Source: Nyssa sinensis (lineage: Eukaryota; Streptophyta; Magnoliopsida; Cornales; Nyssaceae). From it: a stretch of 64,000 nt of DNA. A program made the translations under genes and the position numbers. Below are positions 22,985-34,306 of the stretch, one piece after another. Below the pieces are notes generated by a model. It worked only from the letters and a program-made list of their open reading frames with translations, did no database searches and was not told the DNA's origin. The DNA lies in assembly GCA_008638375.1 (NCBI GenBank), contig CM018041.1:13376552-13440551 (forward strand), written 5' to 3'. The stretch's first letter is position 1. The number at the start of each line of letters is the position of its first letter.

Positions 22985-24649
22985 TCAGTCGGTAGATGAT
23001 CCATCAGTATACAACTTCCACGTTCCCATATCGTCGGAGAGTTGCGTTTTACCTATTAGTGCGGGAGTGAATTCTGCGACGAAGTCTGCCAAGGCTTGCC
23101 CTTTAATTGAGACTCGTGGAATATAGGACAGATCGAACTCTCCTAGTTCCACCGACCATTTGACCAACCGTCCTGATACTTCTGGTTTTCTCAGGATTGT
23201 TTTCAGTGGGTAAGCAGTTGGAATCTCTATGAGATGTGCTTGGAAGTAAGGTCTCAGCTTCCGTGCAGATGCTATGAGTGCAAGGGCTAGTTTTTCGATC
23301 TCGGGGTACCTCTTTTCTGTGTCCAGTAATGCCTTGCTGACATAAAAGATGGGCCTCTGCACGCTCTTGTCTTGCCTGACTAGTACTGAACTGACAGCGT
23401 CCTCAGAGACTGCAAGGTAGAGAAGCAGCCTTTCTCCTTGGATCGGTTTTGATAAGAGCTCGGGCGAAGCCAAGTACCTTTTGAGTTCCTGAAAGGACTT
23501 TTCACACTCGTCAGTCCATTGCAAAGATTTGTTACCTTTTAGAGCCTTGAAGAATGGTAGACACCGATTTGTGGATTTTGAAATAAATCTGCTAAGAGCT
23601 GATATCCTGCCGTTTAGAGCTTGAATGTCTTTCCGGGTCTTTGGAGATTTCAGTCCGATCAGAGCCCCGATCTGAGTCGGGTCTGCTTCTATACCTCTTT
23701 GAGAGACTATGTACCCAAGGAATTTCCCTTTTGTTACACCAAAGGTACACTTTGAGGGATTGAGCTTCATCTTATATTGTCTGAGAATATCAAAGGTTTG
23801 TGCTAGGTGCTGGAGATGACTGTTCTTCCTTAGGCTTTTGACCAGCATATCGTCGATGTAAACTTCCACAGTGTTGCCGATTAGGGAGCTGAACATCTTA
23901 TTAACAAGACGTTGGTAGGTAGCTCTAGCATTCTTCAGTCCGAATGGCATCACTCTATAACAATAGAGACCTCGTTCGGTGATGAATGAAGTCTTCTCCT
24001 GGTCGAGGGGATGCATCTGTATTTGGTTGTACCCAGAATAAGCATCCATGAAGCTCATGAGCTCGTGCCCTGCAGTTGCATCAACTAATTGATCTATTCG
24101 TGGAAGAGGGAAGCTATCCTTGGGGCATGCTTTGTTGAGATCCGTTTAGTCAACACAGACTCTCCATTTGCCGTTCTTCTTCTTGACCAGAACAGTGTTG
24201 GCCAACCAATCAGGAAAAAATACCTCTCGTATCATGTTGGCGTCGAGCAACCTTTGAACTTCGTCATTGATGATCTGATGCCGCTCTGGAGCGAGTGGCC
24301 TTCTCTTTTGTCTCACTGGTGGATGATCCGGATCCACCATTAGTCTGTGTGTAATTAGGTCGGGATCTATCCCTTCCATGTCCCTTGTCTCCCAGGCGAA
24401 TACGGAGAGGTTTTTCTTCAAAAACTCAACCAGCTCATCCTGCTCGGCATGTGTCAGGTCGGGACCTATCTGTAGGAAACGTCCTTGATCCTCCGAGCTG
24501 ACCAGGACTTTAATAGGCTCCCCTATAGGTTTGGCTCTGCTATCCCTTCCTCTGGGGCTTAATGGCTCGTCAATCCTGGAGGGGCAGTCTTCTGCCTCGT
24601 GATAGCAAGGGTAGATTGCATCCTTGCACTCACGGGCATGCAGTAATTG
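22985..24649 (-). pseudogene. element 1 pol, reverse transcriptase and first RNase H (two nonsense codons)
   Basis: Reads in the same frame as the protease, across the UAG at 24650-24652. RT motifs: NLSVFAWETRDMEGIDP, WLANTVLVKKKNGKWRVCVD, FMDAYSGYNQIQMH, YCYRVMPFGLKNA, and the catalytic YIDD box in VEVYIDDMLVKS. RNase H follows: LLLYLAVSEDAVSSVLVR, KALLDTEKRYPEIEKLALAL, RLVKWSVELGEFDLSY. A TAA at 24146-24148 replaces the residue between VD and TDLNKAC, and a TGA at 22985-22987 splits the second RNase H right after YTDGSSTD (CGA-to-TGA is the simplest origin). So this copy cannot make a full polyprotein. Confidence 0.9.
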
Positions 24650-24655
24650 CTATTT
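24641..24655 (-). promoter_or_regulatory. UAG stop with CARYYA readthrough context, element 1
   Basis: Minus strand AAA TAG CAA TTA CTG. Protease and RT share the same reading frame either side (504 bases between the two stop positions). The matching site in element 2 is AAA TAG CAG TTA. Confidence 0.6.
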
Positions 24656-25282
24656 AGGGGCCTTAGCCTTGAGTGCGAGGGCATGGCATTCTCGGGAGGT
24701 CGGTTGGCATCCTCTGATGGAATAGACTGTCTGATTGTGAACGTATTTCAAGCATTGGTGGAGAGTCGAGGTGACTGCTCCCATCTCATGTAGCCAGGGC
24801 CTTCCAATTATAACGTTGTAGGGAGATTTGGCTTTTACGACCATGTACTCAGCTATCATGGTCTTTTGTCCGTCCCCTTCACCTGCAGTTGTGGCCAGAT
24901 CGATCCTTCCTAGAGGAGTGTTGGTGTTTCCGTCGAACCCCGTCATGACTATACTTGTGGGTTTAGTGTCATTGGGGTCGAGTTTCATATGCTTGAAAGG
25001 ATCGTAGAACAGCACATTGGTTGAGCACCCAGTGTCAACGAGGACTCTTCGGATCTCAAAGTTGGCGATCTTAAGGGAGCTAACCAGGGCGTCGCTGTGA
25101 GGACAATGAACTCCTATAAGGTCATGATCCGTAAATTGGATTTCTGGTACGAGCTTTAACCTTTTCTCCAAGTTAGCGACCTGCATGACGTTGGGAGCAG
25201 ACCTGGCCTCCCGAGCATATCGTTTCCTTGACCTGTTAGAGGTGCCTGTTGCAGGGGAATCTGCGTGTAGAACGAAGATCAC
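24650..25282 (-). CDS. element 1 aspartic protease domain, ending at a UAG in a leaky context
   Basis: The protease core reads VLVDTGCSTNVLFYDPF, with GRPWLHEMGAVTS near the end (second strand and flap region as in Ty3/gypsy enzymes). The active-site triplet is followed by C; element 2 has DTGSS there. The frame begins in linker sequence joined to gag. It ends CCT AAA TAG CAA TTA: the UAG is followed by CAATTA, which fits the CARYYA readthrough context, and the same frame continues into RT. The protease processes Gag-Pol inside particles. Confidence 0.88.
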   Translation of the reverse strand: MIFVLHADSPATGTSNRSRKRYAREARSAPNVMQVANLEKRLKLVPEIQFTDHDLIGVHCPHSDALVSSLKIANFEIRRVLVDTGCSTNVLFYDPFKHMKLDPNDTKPTSIVMTGFDGNTNTPLGRIDLATTAGEGDGQKTMIAEYMVVKAKSPYNVIIGRPWLHEMGAVTSTLHQCLKYVHNQTVYSIRGCQPTSRECHALALKAKAPK

Positions 25283-25315
25283 CTGATTGTTCTGTCATGG
25301 GGGCTCGTTCCTGCC

Positions 25316-26952
25316 CTCTTTCTGTTCTTGCCTCTGGTCGGCCTTTCTCTGCTGGGGTCGTTCGTCACGGGGGTTCTGTCCTCTGTCCTGCTTGACGAAC
25401 TCTTGCAGCCGTCCTCTCCTTATTAGCTACTCAATCTCATGCTTGAGAGCTTTGCAGGTTTGGTCGTGTGCCCTCGGTCCTTGTGAAAATCACAATATTC
25501 GGTCTGATCTCAATAGCTGGGGTCTCCTTTCAAAGGCTCTGGCCATCTCAGATTTTCTCGAGATCTTACTTGCTTCAATATGTTGTACGGAGAGGCGTTT
25601 AGAGGAGTAAAGTGGTTGAATTCCCTCAGCCCAGAATTGTAGGAGGTTCTGGAGGCCCCCCTTTTTTCTAGGCTCCTGACTCTCTTCCTGGCCGAGCTGG
25701 TGTCCTTCTTTTGGTCGTCCTTCCTTTGACTATATTTCTTCTGATCGTCTTTCTGAGCTTGTTCTTTGACCTTTCTAGAGGTGTCCCTGGCCTCTTCCAG
25801 GTTAATGTACTTCTTTGCACGGTCCATGAGTGCCGCTATATCCGCAGGGGGATTTTTGGTCAGGGAGTTTCTAAAGCCTCCTTGTGCAAGTCCAGCGGCT
25901 AGAGCAGCCACTAGGAAACCAGGGCTGCAGTCTGTCACCTCGGTGAGCTCGGCATTGAAACGTGCTATATACCCCCTGAGTGATTCTTCCCTTGTTTGCT
26001 TTATGTTCAGAAGGAATTCCGGACCCTTTCTTAGCCTTCTGCTAGTCATGAATCTGTCCAAAAACCTTCTGCCGAGCTCATAAAAGCTAGATACCGAGTT
26101 CGGCGGGAGGTGGTGGAACCACTTCAGGGCGGTACCATTGAGGCTGGTCACGAACGTTCGGCATAGAAAGGCATCAGAAGTACCGTGCAAAGCCATGGTA
26201 TGCTGGTTGTGAGAGAGGTGGTCCCCCGGGTCCCCAGTCCCATCATAAGGGGTGAACTTAGGGACGATAAACTTCTTGGGTCTCTCTTCAGCCATGATAG
26301 CATTGGTAAACGGGGTGGCCGACCTCCCGAGTAGTCTGGCCAGCTCGTCCTGTTCCGAATACAGGGCACCTCTTATGACGGCAGTACGGTCTATTGATTC
26401 AGCAACTTCTTCGGCTCTTATTGACCCCCTTGGCGGGACGGGCTGCTGTGAGGCAGGTCTCATGACCTCAGGGCCTACATAGGTAGGCTGATCTTGGCCC
26501 ATTACTGGGGGGTTGTTTTGATTCTCTGGCACCGGTGGTGTAGGAACCACTCGAGGAGGTGACCCTTGTGGAACGTGGTTTACTCCCGAGACCCCAGGGA
26601 TGGGGAGTCGGGTAGTACTTCGATAATGGACCTCCGGGACAAAGGCGGGAACTCGTCGGCCGGCTGCCATCGACGACTGGGGGTCTCCATGAATACCGGC
26701 AGCCGCAGGAGGCTGCTCCTCTTGAGTGTTTGTGACAACGGGCAGATTTTGAGGGTTGGTTTCATGATTCTGGGTGAACATTGCCAGGGTCCTGGACATA
26801 GTTAAGAGCTATTCCCGTAGCAACTGGTTCTGCCGCCAAGTTTCGATCAGTTCTTGCTGTACAAGATTATTCACTCGCCCTCTTCCTCGTCCGGCAGTTG
26901 GTTGAGGATGAGGGTTCTGAGTGTTCTTCCTGGGTCGCAAGTTGGGAGCCAT
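25316..26952 (-). pseudogene. element 1 gag (capsid and zinc knuckle), interrupted
   Basis: The start at 26952-26950 gives MAPNLRPRKNTQNPHPQPTA, with a TAG at 26809-26811. After that one frame is open to 25510 and holds the capsid core (Retrotrans_gag): FVTSLNGTALKWFHHLPPNS, FYELGRRFLDRFMTSRRLRK, EESLRGYIARFNAEL. A TGA follows GDPSY, then the zinc knuckle EYCDFHKDRGHTT in C-x2-H-x4-H-x4-C form, a one-base deletion inside it, and a TAG where element 2 has CAG. So gag, which forms the particle in the cytoplasm, cannot be made whole by this copy. Confidence 0.88.
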
Positions 26953-27010
26953 GATCCTTTTGATAAACGGAAGATGAGCTTAGATTGAGTAGAGCACTTG
27001 GTGATTGTCG

Positions 27011-27028
27011 TTCCCACAGACGGCGCCA
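27011..27028 (-). other. element 1 primer-binding site
   Basis: Three bases inside the 5' LTR end the minus strand reads TGGCGCCGTCTGTGGGAA, beginning with the TGG complementary to a tRNA CCA end. I did not assign the primer tRNA. Confidence 0.8.
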
Positions 27029-27031
27029 AAC

Positions 27032-27696
27032 TGATGCTGCACTTTTTGGCCCACGTGAGATCCAAGCTCGGCTCCCTGCGAAACACTCGAAACAGAAGAT
27101 CAGAGGACCACCGGGTTGGCTCCGGCGATAGCCGCTCCGATGCTTAAGTCAATAAACTGAATTGAAAGACTCGTAATGAAAGCCAAAATAATGAGCATGA
27201 AAATAAAGCGTACCTTAAGAGTTGAATTTATAGGTGGTTGTTCTCCCAAGTTGATTAGGATTTGGAACCATGAATATAGGGATTAGATCTTCGGAGATAT
27301 AAGTTACCTTGTTGAATATGGAAACTTAATGTGGCAATTCCCTTGTTGGAAACAACTTCCCTATTCCTTGCTCGGAACTTGTTGAGGCGGTGATAAGATC
27401 TGATTATTGACTTACGGTACTGCAAGTTTGCATCTGTATATATTTAGCTTTGTAGGAGAGCTACCTTGCTTTGATACTGTGAGATCGGTTTATTTGGGCT
27501 ACGCCTTTGATTGACCGAGAATGAGTTATACGACCGAGCATGAACTGAATGACCGAACATAAGTCATGTGGCCGATTATGAACTGAATGACCAAGCCCAG
27601 GTCGTATGACCGAGCATGATCTGAATGACTGAGCCTGAGCCGATCCGTACTTACACGTGTCGTGCAGTGGTTGATGTGTCACATAGTGGTATATCA
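27032..27696 (-). repeat. element 1, 5' LTR (right copy)
   Basis: Nearly identical to the left copy. The differences are five G-to-A changes on the plus strand, all with A in this copy, and one missing base near the start. The minus-strand TATAAAT at 27226-27232 is the probable promoter for the genomic transcript. Confidence 0.95.
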
Positions 27697-27701
27697 GTAC
27701 C

Positions 27702-27848
27702 CTTCTTTTTGTTACATAAAATAACTACTACTTGTTTTTTCTTTAATTTATTTTGGTCAAAATAAAATAATTATTTCATTAATAGGTTTCAACTTTCAAC
27801 ACCAACAGTAGCGGATTTAGAAATTGTCCTAGGGCTGGAGAGTGTGTA

Positions 27849-27892
<44 letters not shown>

Positions 27893-30541
27893 ATTTTAAA
27901 TTTTGTAAAGGTTTTTGTGGAAATTCCCAAAAAAAGAAAAAAGAGCTGCCAATTCCTAACTTTTTTATTTTGTATAATATTAATAGAATTAAACGTTGAA
28001 ATTTTTAAAAGAGTTGTGATGATCGAATTTTCTCTCATCCAATCATCTATCTATTTCACACAGTCGCATAAGATAAAAAAATAAAATACATGAACAGTTG
28101 AATGAGGAAAGATCCGACCTCCCCTCCCCCCCTCCCCACCCAAATAGACATCCTAACTACTCTTAAATGGAAAAGGGCCAACTTCACAACTTGTCCATCT
28201 CTTTCAACAAAAGTATACTTTGTTTTTTTTCCAACAATAATCCAGCCTTAATTTTATTCAAAGTCTAAAAAGATAGTAATTGCAGCATATCACATGATAG
28301 AAATGTGAATTAATGCCAACCCCCACTAACATGTTTGTCCCCCGCTGAGTAAATGCAATATAATTCAAGCTACTGGAGTTTCTTGATGGAGATTGGAGAA
28401 TATAATACTTATATATTTTTTAATATATAATAATAAAAAATTTATTTTTGTTGAAATGATACAGAACTACCTATTAGAAAATGAAAAAAAATAATAATTT
28501 TGAATGTTATTCTACATACTGTCTATCCTCTTATCATTAATATTTAATAAGTTAACAATATTTAATAATTATAATTTTTTTAAGAACTAACTTAGTTCTA
28601 TGCTAGATAATTAATAATTCTATTATCTAAAAATTATTAGTTTTTTCAAAAAAAAATCTATATAATATTAATTATTTGAGAGATAAAATAGTTATTTGTG
28701 TACTTGTATATTTCTCATTTATGACATATCTTAATAATTATATTTATTAATTATACATAATTAAAGTCAAAAATATTATAAGTAAAAAAAAAATGACATC
28801 GAAAAATACAAAATCTAATAATTAATTGACATGGCAGATTTAAAATTTATTAATTATTAAGTTTTTTACTATTTTTATTAATGAATAAGTATTTCTTACA
28901 TGTAAATGATTTTTAATAAAAAAAATAAAATCTTATATGTAACTTTTTAATGATATTTTTAAATTTTTCGTAAAACATACATATAATACTCAACTTAAAA
29001 TATATAAAAAAAAATCATGATATTATTTTCAAATAAAGAAATTGTAGTTTTGAATATCACAATTTTTCTCACTTATAATAATTTTGGCTTCAATTATATT
29101 AAATTAAAAAATATAATTGCCAAAAGTTGTTATAAATAAAATATATATATATATATAAAAACATATATATAACTATTTTATCTCTCTAATTATTAGGTAA
29201 TAAAAATATTAATTATCAGCGGTAGAATTGAATTAATTCCTTAAAAATTATTAATTTATTAAATATTAATTATAAAAGAACTAATTCTAAAAAGAGATTT
29301 TTATGAAAACAATTTAAAAACATATTGAAAATATTTCACGAATAATTAATAATTATTTTTTAAAATTTAAAAGGTCTCAACGGCGAAGAGTTCCGTTTCG
29401 ATCGGCGGCGAAATCACAAATTTCACGTTTTAATTGAACGGTGTATCACGCATCACAGTCCAATTAGAAATTCTTTCGTGATTGGCACTAAAATTTTTCT
29501 TTTTATAAAAAAATCAGCTAAAAATTAGTAAAAGTCTTTATAAAAGTGGATGGAACTTGGAAGTCAATTTCACTGTTCATGAGGCCCACTTGTCGTCACC
29601 TCATCTTCACCCGCACCCGCACCCAATTAGGTCCTTCTATTTATTCGTACGCCAAGGATGCTATCATGCGCCAGATGTTCAACAACACGCGCTAACTTGA
29701 CAGCTACAAGACAAATTCACAACCGGAGCTCTCTGGACATTTTTGGCGTCATGCCGATAAATAACAATCTTCCACGTGTGATTCAGTAATGAGATACAAT
29801 GAGTTGTTTGTCCTCACTCCCCACATGTTGTGGGAACCCTGTCGGTGAACAGTTTTGGGCCCGCCTGGAATAAGGGCCCAATTCAGAGTCTCTGTCTCTA
29901 AAAACTTTTTACTACACTTGATTTTTTTATAATTAATAAACTTTTAAATAACCAACTTAATTTTAAGATGTATAATTAATAATTCTATTATTTAATAATT
30001 AATATTTTTTTATAAAAACTCTTTATAATATTAATTATTAAAAAAATAAAAATAGTTATATATGTATTTATATAGATTCCATTTATGACATATCTTAGTA
30101 ATTATATTTATTACTTTACAAAAGTATTGTAAATGAAAAAAATTATAGTATCAGAAAACATAACTTTTTTATTTGAAATAGACATTAAGAATTTTTTATG
30201 GCATAAGTTAAGTATTATATGTATTTTTCATAAGAAATTAAAATGTCATTAAAAAATTACCTATAAGATTATATTTTTATATTAAAAATTATTTATATAT
30301 AAGAAACATTTCTCAATTAATGAAAATATGAAAAAATTTAATAATTAATAATTTTATTAATTAATTAATTTTTAATTTTTTATGTCTATTAATTATAAGA
30401 GAATTGATTGTATTTTTAAAAATGAGATACTGTGCCTCATGTGTACAATATATATGCATATAATTTATGCATGACACATCATCTCACTCTTAAGATCATG
30501 TATTCTGAGTACTTAGTGAGATAGTATGTCAAAAATACGTA
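27702..30541. other. AT-rich intergenic stretch with a GC-richer patch at 29560-29890
   Basis: No gene is supported. Near 27810-27835 the phrase tagcggatttagaaattg resembles other worn transposon ends in the window. The 29560-29890 patch has a CCACGTGT motif (about 29773) and higher complexity but no open frame. Confidence 0.55.
27842..27895. repeat. (CT)n-(TA)n compound microsatellite
   Basis: About 12 CT units followed by about 9 TA units, just outside element 1. Confidence 0.95.
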
Positions 30542-30549
30542 ATATATAT

Positions 30550-31273
30550 CAATGTTTTCAGACCCAGACCGTTCATCGAACCGAAAAAATATCCAGGTTA
30601 CGGGTTATTGGTTCAACCGTCGGGTCAACCGGAATCAAACCGTGATGTCATAATTATGTAATTAATAAATTTAATAATACATATTATTGATATTTTAAAT
30701 TAAAAAAATTACTAAAAATTATAAAAAAAAAATTTACAAAATACGAATTTTCTTAATATATAAAACTTTAAGAAAAAATTGAAAAAAGTATAGTAGACAT
30801 ATTTTATTACAATATTAAAAGTTAAAACTATTGTCATTCTTCCATAATCGCAAGAACCATAACAAAAATCATTTTAACATCCAATCTAAGTATAATTTAA
30901 TAATTAGTCTTCAACTACATGAAAAAAGAAGAAGATATAAACACTAATAATCATGCATAAAATAACAAAAAATACCATATGATACAAATATATAATATTG
31001 GAGTTTCAAATTTTAAATACAATCCAAAATAAATTCAGTCAAATACCAACTCAACTTAGTCAAAAAATTGCATGAAATTTGAGATTTTGAATATACCAAA
31101 AAATAAAAAAATGCAACCAAGAACCAGTTGAACCGTCCGGTTTTACCAGTTTTCTATTTTTAGAACGGTTTTGAACTTAAAACTGGTTTATGGATTAAAA
31201 CGGACCGTTTTGTAGACCGGTCAACAGTTCAACGGGTTGAACCGACCAGTCCGATCCAAGTTTTAAAACATTG
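30550..31273. mobile_element. hAT-like non-autonomous element (724 bp), relative of 13419-14082
   Basis: The ends CAATGTTTTCAGACCCAGAC and, reversed, CAATGTTTTAAAACTTGGAT mirror those of the first copy, and the AT-rich interior (taataatacatattattgat and onward) is shared. The flanks ATATATAT and ATACATAC could be an eroded 8-bp duplication (six of eight). Confidence 0.72.
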
Positions 31274-32138
31274 ATACATACATGACACATCATCTCACCC
31301 TCGAAACTATGTATGTCTCTTGGTCAAAGTGATTGTTATGGCCCTTGAACATTCTAACATGGGGTGAGTCTCTATATCTACATTAGTTAGAAGAATTAAC
31401 TCTTTTTTTTATTATCTTAATTTCTGATATGAGGAGAAGTAATTATTCCCAGCCAAATTGAACTCTTAAAAATAGTTTAAAGTGCTTTTGCACGCGTGAA
31501 GAGGGGATCAGGAATTCATTTTTGAGAGTAATTATTTTATTAAATATTTAATTATAAATTTAAAAATTAAATAAATATAAAAATTTAATATTGAATAATA
31601 ATATTTTTGATAACTAAATAAATTTATTGATATAAAAGAATTTACAAATTAAACAAAAAGTTCAATAAAAAAAACTCTTAAAAAATTAGACTTGTGAGAA
31701 AAACAAATAATCCACGTGGACGGAGCAAGCACATGCCTAGGAGGGGCCCCTCTCAATTTTTTTTATTACAAAATCTTCTTATACATTTCAAAGAATTTTC
31801 AAATATATCTCTCAAAAAACTCTTTTTACCCCCTTTCTAAATTTAAGTTTTTTTTTACACTTATTTTAGTTTCAATTTAGCTCTTTTAACCGGACTTTTA
31901 TTGATCTTTTGAAATTTTTTTTAATATAGTCTAAATTTTTTTAGAGTGTTTTTCTTTGATTAAACTTTTTGTCTAATTTATAAGCACCTTTATACTAATA
32001 AATTTATTTGCTTATAAAAGATATTGTTAACTAATATTAAAATTTTATATTTATGATAGAATATGAAGAACAAATTTTGCCCCCTCTAAATTAAATTCTT
32101 GCATTTGTCCGGTTTGTCGATATACAAAAGTCAATTTT

Positions 32139-32255
32139 GCTCGGAGGACTGACCAAGATTCTATTTAAATGGTGCGAGTACTTATTCTTCATGCAATTAG
32201 TGTGAGTTCGATTCTCCTTTTCTATTTCTATTTCTATTTCTATTTCTATTGTTAT
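32139..32255 (+). mobile_element. SINE-like insertion with (TTTCTA)n tail
   Basis: A tRNA-like B box, GAGTTCGATTCTCC, at about 32204-32217 lies some 50 bp after a possible A box (TGGTGCGAG region) and is followed by five TTTCTA units. No target duplication was found. Confidence 0.4.
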
Positions 32256-32355
32256 ATATAATAATAAAAAGTCACGTAATAAGAAACAAATTGCCTTTTC
32301 TATTTCAAGTTCAATTAAAAAATGCTCTCTCAAAATATGCTTCTTACATGGAAAG

Positions 32356-32792
32356 TTAGGCATGTAAAACAGGCCAGCCTAGGCCCAAATTTCTTCGGGT
32401 GGGCCAAACCCAAGAACCTAGGCCCTAAAAGTCAAGGGTCGGGCTTGGCATACCTGATTCTAGCCTAACAGTGGATATTATATATTCATTATAAATTTCA
32501 AACACATGATTTTTTTTTTATGCTGATTAGTAAAGAGGTTTAATTTTTCTCTCATGTCAAGGGTTCAAGTTTCAACATTGTCAATCTTCCACTACTTATG
32601 AAAATTATGGAGAAAAGTGATGGGCTGCCGGGCCTGGTTAAATGTTGTTGCAAGTCAGATTTGTCAGGCCAGGCCAGTTTAGCCCTACATCAAGCGACAA
32701 GGCTTGAGTTGCCACCCCCTAGGCTTAGGCCCAGGCCCATGCATATCCAGGCTTGAGTCGGGCCCATCCTTCGTAAGAAATTTACATCCCAA
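32356..32792. mobile_element. hAT-type non-autonomous element (437 bp)
   Basis: The ends TTAGGCATGTAAA and, reversed, TTGGGATGTAAA form an imperfect inverted repeat. ATGGAAAG is repeated exactly on both sides (32348-32355 and 32793-32800), an 8-bp target duplication. The interior is rich in GGCCC and GGGCC words (taggccc, gggtcgggc). A B-box-like ggttcaagtttcaac at about 32564 suggests a SINE nested inside. Confidence 0.75.
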
Positions 32793-32989
32793 ATGGAAAG
32801 ACTACTTTTAGTTTGTATTCAAAGAAGTTGAGAACAATGTTTCTCTTTACTTTTCCCTTCCATCATACCCAATTTAAACTCTAATACTCACTCTACGATT
32901 ATTCCCATAAAGTCACTGGTTCAAAATAATGTATTTTTCTTTTCAAAATTTTTTCTTTTTCTCTTTTTTTGGTAAGTAAAAGAAAATGT

Positions 32990-33190
32990 AATGTTAATCT
33001 AGTAAGTGGCATCTCTTTGGCTTTCTATAGGAAGGTCAAGGGTTCGCACCTTGTCAATGGAAAAATAAAGTCCCATTTTATTATATGGTCAGAGTGAGTT
33101 GGGTTAATAGAATAATTATGTGTCATTTGGACTCGGCCTCCCATCGATAGGACCCTAGAAACTCTTATCATGTAAAAAAAAAAAAAAAAA
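32990..33190 (+). mobile_element. SINE-like insertion with poly(A) tail
   Basis: TAGTAAGTGGC (A-box-like, about 33000) and GGGTTCGCACC (B-box-like, about 33041) are 40 bp apart, and the segment ends in 17 A at 33174-33190. Target duplications are not clear. Confidence 0.5.
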
Positions 33191-33387
33191 GTCCTAATAA
33201 AAATGTGTCACATATTTTTACACAATGTAACATTATAAAAATTAATGTTAAAATCTATTTAGTTTCATTGTTTTTTAAAATTATTTTAAAAAGTTGTGGT
33301 TAAAATTTAAAAGACCAAGTCCTCGAAATAATATGTTCTAAAACGTTAATTTATGAAATTAAGCTTAAATAATTGAGAGCAATTGTC

Positions 33388-33579
33388 CCTTTTTTTTTTT
33401 GGTGATAGGGAAACTTTAGGTTATATCTCTCCAATCGTGTAGTAGTATACTCGTGCCAAAGTAAAACATTTGGTATACAGACAAAACTTGCTCTCCACAC
33501 AAATTGGATAAATGTAAAGTCAATGACCCTCTACTTCTTATCTTTTAACCCACTACCACTCGAGCTACCCTTTAGAGTA
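33388..33579 (-). mobile_element. tRNA-derived SINE with 13-bp target duplications
   Basis: On the minus strand the element starts with an A box in GGTAGCTCGAGTGGTAGTGG and ends in a poly(A) tail (T run at about 33390-33400 on the plus strand). GAGAGCAATTGTC is repeated exactly at 33375-33387 and 33580-33592, as left by target-primed reverse transcription. Length 192 bp, typical for plant SINEs. The B box is degenerate (GGTCATTGACTTTACA). Confidence 0.78.
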
Positions 33580-33904
33580 GAGAGCAATTGTCGGCCTTTA
33601 AAACAACTTATAACGAGATGAACGAGGCCATGTTATGGCGATGAGCATGTGGAGATAGTGTTTGCTCACTGACGGAGGCCTTCTAATAGAAAAATTATTG
33701 TATAATCCGGTTATTGATCTCGACCAATCATGAAATTACATAGAAGTAATTTTATATTGTTTAAGTCGCAAACTTAAATAATGTTTTTCAAATAATGCGA
33801 AAACCTTTCATCACTTATCTAATGTGATAGAGAATCATATAATTTCAATAGCATTACTCTTTTCGTTTTTATGATTGTAATTTCATTTTTTTTTTTTTTG
33901 GTAC

Positions 33905-34045
33905 AAAGTAACCGTCTTTAAAAACAATGGGCTGATTAGGACTAGTCTGGTTGTTAACTCATAACTTCTCTTAAGGAGGAGGTCACGAGTTTTACTTTTA
34001 CTCTTCTCCTAGAGGAATGTATAATTTATTTATTTTTTTCAACTT
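33905..34045 (+). mobile_element. possible SINE fragment
   Basis: Sequence around ctagtctggttgttaactc and ggaggtcacgagttttac resembles the 5' half of a tRNA-derived SINE and runs into a T-rich end. No duplications were seen. Confidence 0.3.
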
Positions 34046-34265
34046 TGAATTAGGCTTTATTTTTGTAATTGTTGTAGTTTGTTAGATTTTTCGGTGTCTA
34101 AAATTTAAAGACTCTTGTGAACTTGTAAAATAATGATGGTACAATATTCTTCTATTGGCAAAAAAAAAAAAATACTACAACAATATCCTATATTCCTCCT
34201 TCCACTAGAAATTGTAATGGATACTTTATCACTCTTTTGCAAAATAAAAATTTGATAAATCAAAG

Positions 34266-34268
<3 letters not shown>

Positions 34269-34305
<37 letters not shown>
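34269..34305. repeat. (GA)n microsatellite
   Basis: About 18 GA units. Confidence 0.95.

Positions 34306-34306
<1 letters not shown>

Larger units (their letters stand above)
17175..27696 (-). mobile_element. complete Ty3/gypsy LTR retrotransposon, Tat lineage (element 1, 10.5 kb)
   Basis: Two LTRs of 666 and 665 bp, both starting TGATGC and ending TATATCA in plus-strand orientation, enclose gag, protease, RT, RNase H, a second RNase H and integrase on the minus strand. A GTACC duplication flanks it (17170-17174 and 27697-27701). The sense-oriented 5' LTR is the right-hand one, followed inward by a TGGCGCC primer-binding site. The second RNase H, the lack of a chromodomain, the antisense gene between integrase and the 3' LTR, and the tandem array are marks of the Tat/Ogre group. 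The LTRs differ at five positions plus one indel, so the insertion is recent, yet the coding part holds several stops. Confidence 0.95.
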
